Origin: UBA11400 sp964473555
Lineage (GTDB): Bacteria > Bacteroidota > Rhodothermia > Balneolales > HLUCCA01
Assembly (NCBI GenBank): GCA_964473555.1
Contig: CAYYPL010000002.1
Span: 310,001-374,000 of the forward strand
DNA: 64,000 nucleotides
Direction: 5' to 3'
Below the pieces are notes generated by a model, which was given only the letters and a program-made list of their open reading frames with translations, did not search any database and was not told the DNA's origin. A program made the translations under genes and the position numbers. Below, in pieces: positions 17,304 to 26,817 of this stretch; within the stretch, counting starts at the first letter, position 1, and each line of letters starts with the position of its first letter.

Positions 17304-18740
17304 ATGTTTCAATCTGATAGAAGAACAAAAATTGTCTGTACCATTGGTCCAAGCTCAAATACGTACGAAAAAATCATGGAGCTTGCCCAGGCTGGCATGA
17401 ACGTGGTGAGACTGAATTTTTCTCACGGATCTCATGAAGATCATAAAAAAGTTATTGAAAATATCAGAGCAGTTGCCCAAAAAATCGGGTATAGTCTGCC
17501 TATTCTGATGGATTTACAGGGTCCCAAGATTCGTGTCGGTCACATGAAAGATGGTGCACAAGTTATTACCACCAACGAGTATGTTACGCTTACACCTGAT
17601 ACCAGCGTTGAGGGAACTTCATCCGTCATACCAATCGATTATCCGACACTGGCCAAGGATGCCACTCCAGGAGATACGATCCTATTGGATGACGGCCTTT
17701 TCGAATTTAGAGTGATTAAGGTTGAGTCAGACAAAGTTACAGCCCAGGTGATCAATGGAGGCACGCTCAAGTCACGCAAAGGAGTAAACCTTCCAGGCGT
17801 CAAACTATCGATTCCCGCTACTTCAGAAAAAGATATCGAAGACCTCGAATTTGGCCTAAAAATGGGGGTGGATCTGGTCGCATTGTCCTTTGTACGTCAT
17901 GCCGATGATGTGCAGAATCTGATCTCCAGGATCCGTTCTGCTGGATCCAATGCCGGAATCATCGCAAAAATCGAAAAACCAGAGGCACTTGATAACTTCC
18001 AGGAAATTTTGGAAGAATCCGATGGAATTATGGTCGCAAGGGGAGATCTGGGAATTGAAGTCCCATCTGAAACAGTCCCACTTCACCAGAAACGGATGAT
18101 TCGAGCGTGCAGAGCTGCCGGAAAACCTGTGATCACAGCCACTCAAATGCTCGAATCGATGATTACCAATCCCCGCGCTACACGAGCAGAAAGCTCCGAT
18201 GTGGCCAATGCAGTTTTGGATGGCACCGATGCGGTTATGCTTTCCGGAGAAACCGCTTCAGGTAAATACCCGGTCGAAGCCGTCAGGGTAATGGATAAAA
18301 TCTGTCGATCCATCGAAAAACAGACTTCATCTATTTTTATGAACCTGGACTTCAAGAAGCCGGAGTGGAAAGAGAAACAGGTAATCGAGTCGCTGAGCTA
18401 TAGTTGTGTTCGTATCGCAGAAGAAGTTGACGCTAAGGTGATTGCTACAATTACGCATTCTGGAACAACTGCCCGTCGTATTGCCAAATATCGTCCAAAA
18501 GTGCCCATCGTAGCATTTACCGAAAGTTTAGATGTTCGCAGACAATTGAATCTCGTTTGGGGCGTTCAATCAGTGAAACTGAATGAAATTTTCGAAACAG
18601 ATAAAAGCGTCCAGCTTATGGAAGAGTACCTGCTCAGCCAGGGATATGTCCAGCGTGGCGATAGAATCGTGATTGCTACCGGAATTCCTGTAACCAAACG
18701 CGGACGCACTAATATGATCAAAATCAGTACTATCGAATGA
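17304..18740 (+). CDS. pyk: Pyruvate kinase
   Basis: Cytoplasmic glycolytic enzyme converting phosphoenolpyruvate and ADP to pyruvate and ATP. The N-terminal R-R-T-K-I-V-C-T-I-G-P and N-F-S-H-G-S motifs, the metal/PEP signature around I-A-K-I-E-K-P-E-A, the M-V-A-R-G-D-L-G-I-E loop, and the A-T-Q-M-L-E-S-M motif are intact. The 478-residue length is standard for the bacterial form without an extra C-terminal domain. The stop TGA overlaps the ATG of the following TPR lipoprotein gene (ATGA), so the two are translationally coupled, an unusual partner for this enzyme. Confidence 0.98.
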   Translation: MFQSDRRTKIVCTIGPSSNTYEKIMELAQAGMNVVRLNFSHGSHEDHKKVIENIRAVAQKIGYSLPILMDLQGPKIRVGHMKDGAQVITTNEYVTLTPDTSVEGTSSVIPIDYPTLAKDATPGDTILLDDGLFEFRVIKVESDKVTAQVINGGTLKSRKGVNLPGVKLSIPATSEKDIEDLEFGLKMGVDLVALSFVRHADDVQNLISRIRSAGSNAGIIAKIEKPEALDNFQEILEESDGIMVARGDLGIEVPSETVPLHQKRMIRACRAAGKPVITATQMLESMITNPRATRAESSDVANAVLDGTDAVMLSGETASGKYPVEAVRVMDKICRSIEKQTSSIFMNLDFKKPEWKEKQVIESLSYSCVRIAEEVDAKVIATITHSGTTARRIAKYRPKVPIVAFTESLDVRRQLNLVWGVQSVKLNEIFETDKSVQLMEEYLLSQGYVQRGDRIVIATGIPVTKRGRTNMIKISTIE

Positions 18741-21436
18741 TGCTTGGCCGAAGAAGTCATCTCATATTGTTATTGGTCGTATTCGTAACCGGATGCGGTG
18801 CAGGACTTAAACAACGCTGGGGAGACTTTAATGCATTCTATAACACGTTCTATAACGCTCAACAAAGCTACAAAAGTGGGATTCGGTCTATGGAGTCCCA
18901 AAGTTTTGTACTGAATCCAGAGAGGCCAATTCGCATACATCGAACTCCAGTCCGGGCGGGACAGGCTGATTTTGAAAAAGCCATCCAGAAATCAGCTGAT
19001 ATTTTGCGAGAGCACGCGACCTCTAAATGGGTGGATGATGCCCTTTTGCTGATCGGTAAGTCGTACTACTACCAATCCCAGTTTTTCTCAGCTGAGCAAA
19101 AGTTCAACGAAGTGCTGGCTGCGACCTCTAATCCCGAAACACGCCAGCAAGCGATTCTCTGGAACAGTCTGAATATGCTGGAGACCAATCGTATTGCAGA
19201 GGGGATAAGCTACATCCAGAATGCAATTGACTCAGACGAGTACGAATGGGATCGGGAAACTCTGGCCGAACTCAATCTTGTCCTGGCTCAGCTCTATGTA
19301 GAGTCGGAAGATTATGACCTCGCAATTGAGTCACTTAGCGCCGGAGTATCTGAGATTGATGATGAACAACTTCGATCCAGAGCTTTTTTTCTTTATGGTC
19401 AGCTACTTCAACGATCTGAAAGATATGACGAAGCACTTCAGGCATATAAGTCTGTGAGTCGTACATATCCAGAGTACACCTTGATTTTTTATTCGCAGGT
19501 GAAGCAGAATGAAGTACTCCGCGAAATGGGTCAATACGACCAGGCCTATAGAAACCTCGTTTCGATGTCGCGCGACGACAAGAACTTTGAACAGATTGGT
19601 GATCTGAACTACGAAATTGCACGAACACTGCAATACCAGGGAGAGGTTTCTAAAGCCTTTGAGGTGCTCAATGAGGTGATCTATGCCAGTATTCGACCTC
19701 CTTCCCGAGAAACTATCGCTAAATCACACTATGTTCTGGCCGAACTATATCGATTTGACTTTCACGATTTCAAACTCGCTGCAGCTCATTATGATACAGC
19801 ATCCAGAAGTGTCCAAGACCTGGAACGATTGCCGGAATATTTCAACGCATCTGATCTGGCTCAATCATTCGGTAGTTTTTCAAGATTATCCGCTGAAGTT
19901 ACCGCATTGGATAGCCTCGTGTGGCTATCCACTTTGTCAGAAGTTGACCTAAACGCTTATGTAGATAGTGTTCGAACGATTCGAACCGCCGAATATGAAC
20001 GCCAGATGCGCCAGGATCAACTCCGTGGTACTACGGTAATCAACACAACCACTCAAGGGAACAATAACCAAACCGGCGGACCCCGTGAGTTCGGATTCTT
20101 GTCGCATCGTAATCCCGAACTTGTTCGGCAAGCTGCTGAATCATTTGCCGCACTTTGGGATCAAAGGCCACTGGTTGATAACTGGAGGCGACTACAGGCA
20201 GTAAGAACGTCCGGTGGTGGATTAAGTGCTTCTACAGACTTTTCCGAAGCATCATCGACAAACCAGATTCAACGCAATAGATCCATTTCTTCAAATGGCA
20301 GTGAGATCAGTGATGCCATGTTGAATATTGACCTCTCATCCATTCCCTCTGACTCTATTGCCCTGGCTACTACCAAGGATAGAATTACCGGATTATCCTA
20401 CGAAATCGGCAATATCTATTTTCTGAATCTGAATTTGCCAGATTCAGCAATGCGTTATTACGACCGTGCCATATATGAATACACCAGGGCCAGTATAAGA
20501 CCACAGGCGATTTATACTAAAGCAGATATCTACCTGGCAACCGGTGACACACTGAGCGCAAATCCTTATATAGAAATGATGCTGGATGAATATCCCAGTC
20601 ATAGAATCACTGAACGATTAATGGTGCGATTAGATATGGAACAGGATGATTCCGATCAATTTATTACCGACCTGGAGCGTCAGGAGCAGGCGATCTCTGA
20701 TTTGCGAACAAAACTTATTGATTTAAGTCCGGCAGACGTAATCACTGAGATTGATTTATTTATACTCCAGCATTCAGAATCTCCGTTCATGGATCAGATA
20801 ATCATGCGTAAGGCGCTAAGTTACGCTCAAATCGCTTCGAATGATCCGGTTACGATTGCAAAAATGAACGCATTGAATGAAGCTCAGAGGGTTTGGTCTG
20901 ACTCCCTGGCTAACTTCAACGCCCAAAAGGAAATGTGGATAGAACAGCTCTCTGACACTACATTGGCAGCATCTGAACGTGAAAGACTTGCCAATTTGGC
21001 CGACTCCAGTCTGAATGCTCCAAATTTCGATGCCTATTTTCCATTTATGAGTGCTGAATGGGATAGTGTTCGATCTGCTTTAACTCACGTTATTGAAAAC
21101 TACTTATCATCCTCATACGCCGAACAGGCTAAAGTGCTGATGAAAGATCTTTCGATACCGGAATCGTTGCTCATTGTCCCAGATTCGGTTGAGTCTCCCG
21201 GCACGGAGACGCAGGATGCAGAGGGAGCCCAGTCAACTGAAATAAAAAAACCTGATGGGCTTTTGGATCACCGACCTATGAATCAGAATCCGGATCGGCA
21301 CACGTCACCCGATTCAACTACATCAGCCAGACTGCTATCACTTCCTGACTCTGTTAACCTAAACCATTCCAATTCCGTACATCCAGATACGACTACATCC
21401 AAATCTTTCAAATCGTACCTTGTTAGTTCGTTCTGA
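18737..21436 (+). CDS. TPR-repeat outer membrane lipoprotein, PorW/SprE-like
   Basis: Probable outer-membrane lipoprotein with lipobox V-T-G-C20. The segment after the lipobox (F-N-A-F-Y-N-T-F-Y-N-A, then a W-V-D-D-A-L-L-L-I-G-K-S-Y-Y repeat near residue 95) resembles the start of PorW/SprE, a lipoprotein associated with the type IX secretion system in Bacteroidota. TPR-like helical repeats fill about 80-360 and 545-700. A Ser/Thr/Pro/Asp-rich low-complexity tail runs from about 800 to the end. The 899-residue length agrees with that family. A T9SS role would fit the sorting domain on the protein at 525, but the assignment rests on local resemblance only; a generic TPR lipoprotein is the alternative. 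The start overlaps the pyk stop, and a second ATG follows directly. Confidence 0.8.
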   Translation: MMLGRRSHLILLLVVFVTGCGAGLKQRWGDFNAFYNTFYNAQQSYKSGIRSMESQSFVLNPERPIRIHRTPVRAGQADFEKAIQKSADILREHATSKWVDDALLLIGKSYYYQSQFFSAEQKFNEVLAATSNPETRQQAILWNSLNMLETNRIAEGISYIQNAIDSDEYEWDRETLAELNLVLAQLYVESEDYDLAIESLSAGVSEIDDEQLRSRAFFLYGQLLQRSERYDEALQAYKSVSRTYPEYTLIFYSQVKQNEVLREMGQYDQAYRNLVSMSRDDKNFEQIGDLNYEIARTLQYQGEVSKAFEVLNEVIYASIRPPSRETIAKSHYVLAELYRFDFHDFKLAAAHYDTASRSVQDLERLPEYFNASDLAQSFGSFSRLSAEVTALDSLVWLSTLSEVDLNAYVDSVRTIRTAEYERQMRQDQLRGTTVINTTTQGNNNQTGGPREFGFLSHRNPELVRQAAESFAALWDQRPLVDNWRRLQAVRTSGGGLSASTDFSEASSTNQIQRNRSISSNGSEISDAMLNIDLSSIPSDSIALATTKDRITGLSYEIGNIYFLNLNLPDSAMRYYDRAIYEYTRASIRPQAIYTKADIYLATGDTLSANPYIEMMLDEYPSHRITERLMVRLDMEQDDSDQFITDLERQEQAISDLRTKLIDLSPADVITEIDLFILQHSESPFMDQIIMRKALSYAQIASNDPVTIAKMNALNEAQRVWSDSLANFNAQKEMWIEQLSDTTLAASERERLANLADSSLNAPNFDAYFPFMSAEWDSVRSALTHVIENYLSSSYAEQAKVLMKDLSIPESLLIVPDSVESPGTETQDAEGAQSTEIKKPDGLLDHRPMNQNPDRHTSPDSTTSARLLSLPDSVNLNHSNSVHPDTTTSKSFKSYLVSSF

Positions 21437-21475
21437 TGATTTTCCAGGACCGGTTTTCCGGAAATTTTATCTACG

Positions 21476-22567
21476 TTAGGTAGTTTGTCCTCGCAGCTCG
21501 CTAAGCCCAGAAATTCCTGTATTTCGCAACTGTTTCTGTAAGAATCTGTTTATGCTATTGACTAAAAATGGTCCTTTATAGATCAATCCAGTGTATATCT
21601 GCAACAAAGAAGCGCCGTGTTGAATGGCACATAATGCTTTTTCCGGGCTATCGATCCCACCGACAGCAACAATCGGTTTTTTCCCTTTGAGATGTCTATA
21701 TGTGTGCGCAACCAATCGGAGCATGTTAGAATAAAGTGGGGGCCCCGATAATCCACCGCGCCCAAATTGTTCAGCATCTTTAAAACAGGGTGAACTCAGA
21801 ACCGATCGTTTTGAGGAAGTGTTGGTTAGTACATATCCATCAACCTTTCCAGTTTCACACAGATCCAGCAAAATATCCAGTTCATCGATACTTAAATCTG
21901 CCGATAGTTTCATCAGAATCGGTGTTGAGGTCGACTTCGCACCATTAATTGCATCAATCAGTTCTTTTAGTGCAACCGGATCTTCGAATGTTTTCCCTTC
22001 TTCCGTATTTGGGCAGGAGATGTTGATCGTGATGTAATCGGCAATTTCTTGAGCGTAGGAAAAACTGGTTACATAATCGAGAATAGCGTTATCTCCGAGT
22101 ATCTTAGGACTATGTGTCTTTGCAATGTTTACACCCACTGGAATGGACAATTCGGGCTTCACTTGTCTCACCCGATTCGTAATGATCATGGCTCCTTCAT
22201 TGTTCAATCCCATTCTGTTTATCAAAGCTTGATCTGGAGGTAAGCGAAGTAGCCTGGGCTTGGGATTACCGGATGAGGGTAATGCTGTGATGCTTCCTAC
22301 TTCAACAAATCCGAATCCGATAGCCTGCATCATAGGCATCAAATGTGCATTTTTATCGAATCCGGCAGCTAATCCTACCGGAGAATCGAATTTCAACCCC
22401 AAAACATCTTGCTCGAGACTAGACTTTCCACTATCAAACCAGGTTTGAATTACCGAAAGAAGCGCTGGATTTTTACTGATTTCAGAACCCAAACGATGGG
22501 TATAATCGTGTGCTTGCTCGGCATCGAGTCGAAACAGTAGAGGTCGGATCAAATTTTTGTATAACAT
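21476..22567 (-). CDS. pyrD: Dihydroorotate dehydrogenase, class 2-like
   Basis: Flavoenzyme of pyrimidine synthesis oxidising dihydroorotate to orotate, probably with quinone at the inner membrane. An N-terminal amphipathic segment (R-P-L-L-F-R-L-D-A-E-Q-A-H near 8-20) and the A-A-G-F-D-K-N motif are class 2 features, as is the 363-residue length. The active-site loop however reads N182-I-S-C185-P-N-T-E-E-G-K, whereas class 2 enzymes normally have a second Ser (N-x-S-S-P-N-T-P-G). Cys at this position is the class 1 catalytic base. FMN-site residues (V-G-G-I-D-S-P and the terminal Y-T-G) are present. It is convergent with the TPR gene and divergent from folC with 46 bases between. Confidence 0.93.
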   Translation of the reverse strand: MLYKNLIRPLLFRLDAEQAHDYTHRLGSEISKNPALLSVIQTWFDSGKSSLEQDVLGLKFDSPVGLAAGFDKNAHLMPMMQAIGFGFVEVGSITALPSSGNPKPRLLRLPPDQALINRMGLNNEGAMIITNRVRQVKPELSIPVGVNIAKTHSPKILGDNAILDYVTSFSYAQEIADYITINISCPNTEEGKTFEDPVALKELIDAINGAKSTSTPILMKLSADLSIDELDILLDLCETGKVDGYVLTNTSSKRSVLSSPCFKDAEQFGRGGLSGPPLYSNMLRLVAHTYRHLKGKKPIVAVGGIDSPEKALCAIQHGASLLQIYTGLIYKGPFLVNSINRFLQKQLRNTGISGLSELRGQTT

Positions 22568-22613
22568 GTTCGTAAATTACCACATTAACTGAAAATTTAA
22601 TACCGAATAACTA

Positions 22614-23903
22614 ATGCACCCATCTGTCTTGAACTATTCAGATGTCGAAAGACGACTCTTATCAATGCCCAGGTTTCAGGATGTGGGTAGCCGTGCAGCT
22701 CGGTTCGGAATAGATCAGATTGCTGAATTCTGCAAACTGATCGGTAATCCTGAAAGATCATATCACACGATTCATGTAGCTGGTACGAATGGAAAGGGGA
22801 CACTGTGTAGTATCGTCGCATCTTTGTTGAAAGAATCAGGATTCAAGACCGGGCTCTATACGTCTCCTCATCTTAAAGATGTACGCGAGAGGTTTCGTAT
22901 CAATGGTGAAATGGTCGACAAAGAGTTAATTCTGGCATGCTTTCAAGGCATGGAACCCTTTTTGGAAAAGACTCCACTAACATTTTTCGAGTTGACAACG
23001 GCAATGGCATTTAAACTTTTCGAAATGGAAAAAGTGGATGTTGCCGTCATTGAAACCGGACTGGGTGGAAGATTGGATGCTACTAATATTGTCAATCCTG
23101 TAGGATGCGCCATTACATCGATTGGATTCGATCACATGGAGCAACTTGGTAATACGTTAGCATCGATTGCTTTTGAAAAAGCGGGTATCCTCAAACCGGG
23201 CGTGCCATTCGTCCTGGGAGATATTCAGGCTCCAGCCAGAGAAGTTATCATGCAACAGGCTCGTAGCGTTGGTGCCATTCCTGTTCATGATGCTACGGAA
23301 GTAACCTCAAATGAAATAGGTGTACTTCAAGTTAGAATTGATCAATCGGTACGCACTTTCCAGGTTGATTTAAATACGCCTAAACTGGATGAAAACGTAA
23401 AAGTCGCCATTCATTTGGTCAGATCTATTTTTGGCGCTGCCCATGTAACACCGGAAATCATACAGCTTGGACTCCAGAACATTCGCAAAAACTCCGGATT
23501 AACGGGCAGATTCGAAAAATTGGGTTCTGATTTAGATTGGTACTTTGACGGGGGACATAATCCGGAGGCATTGAAGCATGTGGTCAACCATTTGGACAAG
23601 ATGTTCCCTGGTAGGCCTAAAATCGCAGTATTATCTTTAATGGCCGATAAAATGAACGCTGATTTAATCACAGTGCTGGATCAGTTTACACAGGTTTATT
23701 TTCATGAGTTAGAGTCACCCAGGGCGTTGAAAGCAGCAGATTTTATAAATTATTACCCATCAGCCCTAGATATAGGCCCAAATGTGGTGTCGATAAAAAA
23801 AAACCTTATCAATTTGAAATCAGCATTGGTTTTATATACAGGAAGTTTTTACTTTTACAATACCGTAACCGAGTGGATGGAATCAATCTCACTGGATTCC
23901 TAA
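22614..23903 (+). CDS. folC: Folylpolyglutamate synthase / dihydrofolate synthase
   Basis: Mur-ligase-family ATP-dependent enzyme that adds glutamate to dihydropteroate and reduced folates in the cytoplasm. The ATP-binding loop G57-T-N-G-K-G-T63 is followed by S-P-H-L and the E-T-G-L-G-G-R-L-D-A-T-N motif. The C-terminal domain carries the D-G-G-H-N-P segment. At 429 residues it is a full-length bacterial FolC. No folate neighbours adjoin it. Whether it has both activities cannot be seen from sequence. Confidence 0.95.
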   Translation: MHPSVLNYSDVERRLLSMPRFQDVGSRAARFGIDQIAEFCKLIGNPERSYHTIHVAGTNGKGTLCSIVASLLKESGFKTGLYTSPHLKDVRERFRINGEMVDKELILACFQGMEPFLEKTPLTFFELTTAMAFKLFEMEKVDVAVIETGLGGRLDATNIVNPVGCAITSIGFDHMEQLGNTLASIAFEKAGILKPGVPFVLGDIQAPAREVIMQQARSVGAIPVHDATEVTSNEIGVLQVRIDQSVRTFQVDLNTPKLDENVKVAIHLVRSIFGAAHVTPEIIQLGLQNIRKNSGLTGRFEKLGSDLDWYFDGGHNPEALKHVVNHLDKMFPGRPKIAVLSLMADKMNADLITVLDQFTQVYFHELESPRALKAADFINYYPSALDIGPNVVSIKKNLINLKSALVLYTGSFYFYNTVTEWMESISLDS

Positions 23904-24002
23904 TGAGCAAATCAACGCCTTCCACATTCTCACGAGCAAGCTGACTAGTCGGAGCGGAAAACCTCTACAGCAAACCAACCCTAAACGCACTAAGGTATTT
24001 AC

Positions 24003-25946
24003 ATGTCGGATATCCAACCTGTTGGATCTCATTCAAGAGATGTTCAGGATCTTGAAACAAAATCTCTAAAAGACCTCCAAAATTTAGCTCGAGATCGCGG
24101 TCTTAGTCCTGTTACCGGCCTGAAAAAAGCTGAACTCATACAACGATTGACTAAATTTCGCGATACAGAGAAGCAAACATTACTGGACTTTGGATCGGAA
24201 TCGACCAGCCAGGGCTCAGACTCATCATCACCCAAAAAGAAACGAGGACGAAAATCTTTCGCTGAAAAAGCACAGAAGTCTGGTTTGTCGTCGAGAGACG
24301 TATTTCCTTCTTTTTCAAATGAAATCTTTCCTAATGAAGGGGAGAGTTCAATTTTCCCGGATTTTGATGACGAAGTAAACCCATCAAAAAAAACAAAAGC
24401 ATTGGACAAGGGAGATGGCAGGTATATTAAGTCTAAAAAAACCAATTCTAATTTCGATCCGTTTAAAAAAGCCGAGCAGTTAATCCATACTAAAACTACA
24501 GTTGAAAAGGTCAACGATCACCGTGATTCAGACAACGGTATAGACTCGGAATTCTCAGAGGTCAGACGAAATAAAAGGGGCAGAAAACCCAAATCTCGTG
24601 AAACGAAGGAACTGAATGTTGCTCAAAACCCGAGACCTGCGCAAAATCCTGATACCATTGAACGAAATTCGACAAACTCACAACAGGAGGTACGTCAAGC
24701 AGACTTTCGCGACGCAACTACACCCGGTGGCAGACAAGGGTCAAAAGGTAAAAAACATTTGGTTCATGATGTGCTTCCCGAATCGGATGCCCCTACCGTA
24801 TTGGAGCGAATAGCCGAAATTGAACCCAAACTTGGTGGATATTTAATCAATGAAGGCACCTTGGAAATTTTACCTGACGGATACGGGTTTCTGAGATCTG
24901 TTAATTATAATTTTTCTGCCAGTCCCGACGACATCTATGTTTCTCCCTCGCAGATCAAGAGATTCTGCCTTAAACAAGGAGACACCGTTGTTGGGATAAT
25001 TCGTCCACCCAAGGTTGGTGAGCGCTACTTCGCACTGTTACGCGTCGAAGGAGTTAACGGACGTATCCCGCAGGATATGGATTCACGACGTGATTTCGAA
25101 GATTTGCTTCCCGTTTACCCCGACTCACGCTTCAAACTTGAATACGATTTCAGTAACTATACGACTCGAATCATTGATTTATTCGCTCCAATAGGTAAGG
25201 GACAGCGTGGTTTGATTGTTGCACAGCCCAAAACTGGAAAAACGACCATCCTCAGAGAAATTGCAAATGCGGTTGCTGCTAATAATCCGGAGACCAAGAT
25301 CATCATTTTATTGATAGATGAACGACCCGAGGAAGTAACCGAAATGGAGCGGACCGTTAAAAATGCTGAGGTGCTTGCTTCAACCTTCGATATGAAGCCG
25401 GAAAATCATAAAGGACTGGCCGAAATAGTCTTTGAGAAAGCAAAACGCTTGGTTGAAAGTGGTCATGATGTGTTACTTTTAATGGACTCGATCACCCGTC
25501 TGGCACGTGCCTATAATATTGCATCCAATTCAGGTAGAACCATGTCTGGTGGCGTTGACTCAGAGGCGCTAAAAATCCCTCGACAATTGTTCAGTTCGGC
25601 CAGAAATATTGAACACGGTGGTTCGCTTACGATTATAGCTACAGCCTTAATCGACACGGGTTCCAGGATGGATGATGTAATTTTCGAAGAATTCAAGGGT
25701 ACTGGAAACATGGAGATCGTGCTTGACAGACGAATTTCCGAACGTCGAATGTTCCCTGCAATCGATATTTACAAGAGCGGAACCCGAAAAGAAGAGTTGT
25801 TCGTAAAAGATGAAGAACGTGAGAAAGTCGTTCTACTACGTCGCTACCTGGTTTCTATGAATCCAATGGAGGCGATTGAATTCGTACTGGATAAAATGAA
25901 GGGGACCAGGAATAACCGGGAGTTTTTGATATCCATGAACCAGTAG
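24003..25946 (+). CDS. rho: Transcription termination factor Rho with long N-terminal insertion
   Basis: Hexameric RNA helicase that ends transcription. A SAP-like Rho N-terminal domain spans about 15-52, the cold-shock-like RNA-binding domain about 280-355, and the ATPase domain about 385-645 with Walker A (Q-P-K-T-G-K-T-T near 408-415) and the L-L-L-M-D-S-I-T-R Walker B. Between the two N-terminal parts lies about 210 residues of polar, Lys/Ser/Asn-rich, presumably disordered sequence, making the protein 647 residues against 419 in E. coli. It carries two AT-hook-like patches, K-R-G-R-K-S (about 80-85) and K-R-G-R-K-P-K (about 191-197). Such insertions are known in Bacteroidota Rho; the B. 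thetaiotaomicron one drives phase separation. The gene ends 13 bases from the convergent hydrolase gene. Confidence 0.97.
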   Translation: MSDIQPVGSHSRDVQDLETKSLKDLQNLARDRGLSPVTGLKKAELIQRLTKFRDTEKQTLLDFGSESTSQGSDSSSPKKKRGRKSFAEKAQKSGLSSRDVFPSFSNEIFPNEGESSIFPDFDDEVNPSKKTKALDKGDGRYIKSKKTNSNFDPFKKAEQLIHTKTTVEKVNDHRDSDNGIDSEFSEVRRNKRGRKPKSRETKELNVAQNPRPAQNPDTIERNSTNSQQEVRQADFRDATTPGGRQGSKGKKHLVHDVLPESDAPTVLERIAEIEPKLGGYLINEGTLEILPDGYGFLRSVNYNFSASPDDIYVSPSQIKRFCLKQGDTVVGIIRPPKVGERYFALLRVEGVNGRIPQDMDSRRDFEDLLPVYPDSRFKLEYDFSNYTTRIIDLFAPIGKGQRGLIVAQPKTGKTTILREIANAVAANNPETKIIILLIDERPEEVTEMERTVKNAEVLASTFDMKPENHKGLAEIVFEKAKRLVESGHDVLLLMDSITRLARAYNIASNSGRTMSGGVDSEALKIPRQLFSSARNIEHGGSLTIIATALIDTGSRMDDVIFEEFKGTGNMEIVLDRRISERRMFPAIDIYKSGTRKEELFVKDEEREKVVLLRRYLVSMNPMEAIEFVLDKMKGTRNNREFLISMNQ

Positions 25947-25959
25947 TTTAGTTCGTGGA

Positions 25960-26814
25960 TTACGATTTCTGTGATAAGATATACTGCCTGTTTGGATCTC
26001 TGGAGAGCTTGCCAGACTTCAGATGAATGCTGTGATAAAACAGAATTTCTGCGTTGTCCAGAAAAGCCTGCTTCATTAAGAGCATTTTAATTTGCCTGGA
26101 TTCCGTTACCTGATAATCAGCATCAGGAATCATATTAAAATTCAAGAAGTCTTCATTTGGAATCAGATCCCCGAAGTAGTAAGCTGATTCGCCTGAATCT
26201 TTGATACGCACTACCGAATGTCCCGGGGTGTGCCCACCGGTTCGAATCATTTCAATGCCTGGAATGACTTCAACAACTTCTTGATTAATGAACTCAAATT
26301 GACCATCTGATACCAGTCTGTACAAATTATCAAGCTGATACGGTACATCTGATGTTTTTTTGTTTTCGTTAACACACTCAAGGGCATATTCCCACTCCGA
26401 TTGCTGGACAAATATCCTGGCATTTGGAAGTGTGGATTGGATTCGTGACTGTTTATCGGCATATGCCAATCCCCCTGCATGGTCATGATGAAGATGAGTT
26501 AACATCACATGGGTTACGTCTTCGGGGCATAAATCAAATATTTCCAGATTAGTTACGATATTTGATATTGAAGGGTCTCTGTGTCTGGAATCCAGTGCCT
26601 GACCCAGGCCCGTGTCAAGTAAAACTACTGCGCCATGACCTCGAACAAGTATGGGATCAACCCCAACAGGGATATATAATTCGTCGTAAAAATCTGGCAG
26701 GATTTTAGATTTTCGCGTGAGATGGGGCGATGCATTTTTCTGCATCGACCCGTCTCGATAAAGCTCAAACTGACCTTCTGAAAGGTGCTCAATACTGAAA
26801 TTCCCGATGACCAT
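25960..26814 (-). CDS. MBL-fold metallo-hydrolase
   Basis: Metallo-beta-lactamase-fold hydrolase, probably cytoplasmic since no signal peptide is seen. The metal-site motif H107-L-H-H-D-H112 is complete and is followed by the second His in a G-G-H-T-P-G-H context and a Y-F-G-D segment. The 284-residue length fits the lactonase/glyoxalase-II-like branches of the fold. It begins 3 bases after the sppA stop, so it is the second gene of a two-gene operon. The substrate is not recognisable; a quorum-lactonase-type or general esterase role are both possible. Confidence 0.88.
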   Translation of the reverse strand: MVIGNFSIEHLSEGQFELYRDGSMQKNASPHLTRKSKILPDFYDELYIPVGVDPILVRGHGAVVLLDTGLGQALDSRHRDPSISNIVTNLEIFDLCPEDVTHVMLTHLHHDHAGGLAYADKQSRIQSTLPNARIFVQQSEWEYALECVNENKKTSDVPYQLDNLYRLVSDGQFEFINQEVVEVIPGIEMIRTGGHTPGHSVVRIKDSGESAYYFGDLIPNEDFLNFNMIPDADYQVTESRQIKMLLMKQAFLDNAEILFYHSIHLKSGKLSRDPNRQYILSQKS

Positions 26815-26817
26815 ATC

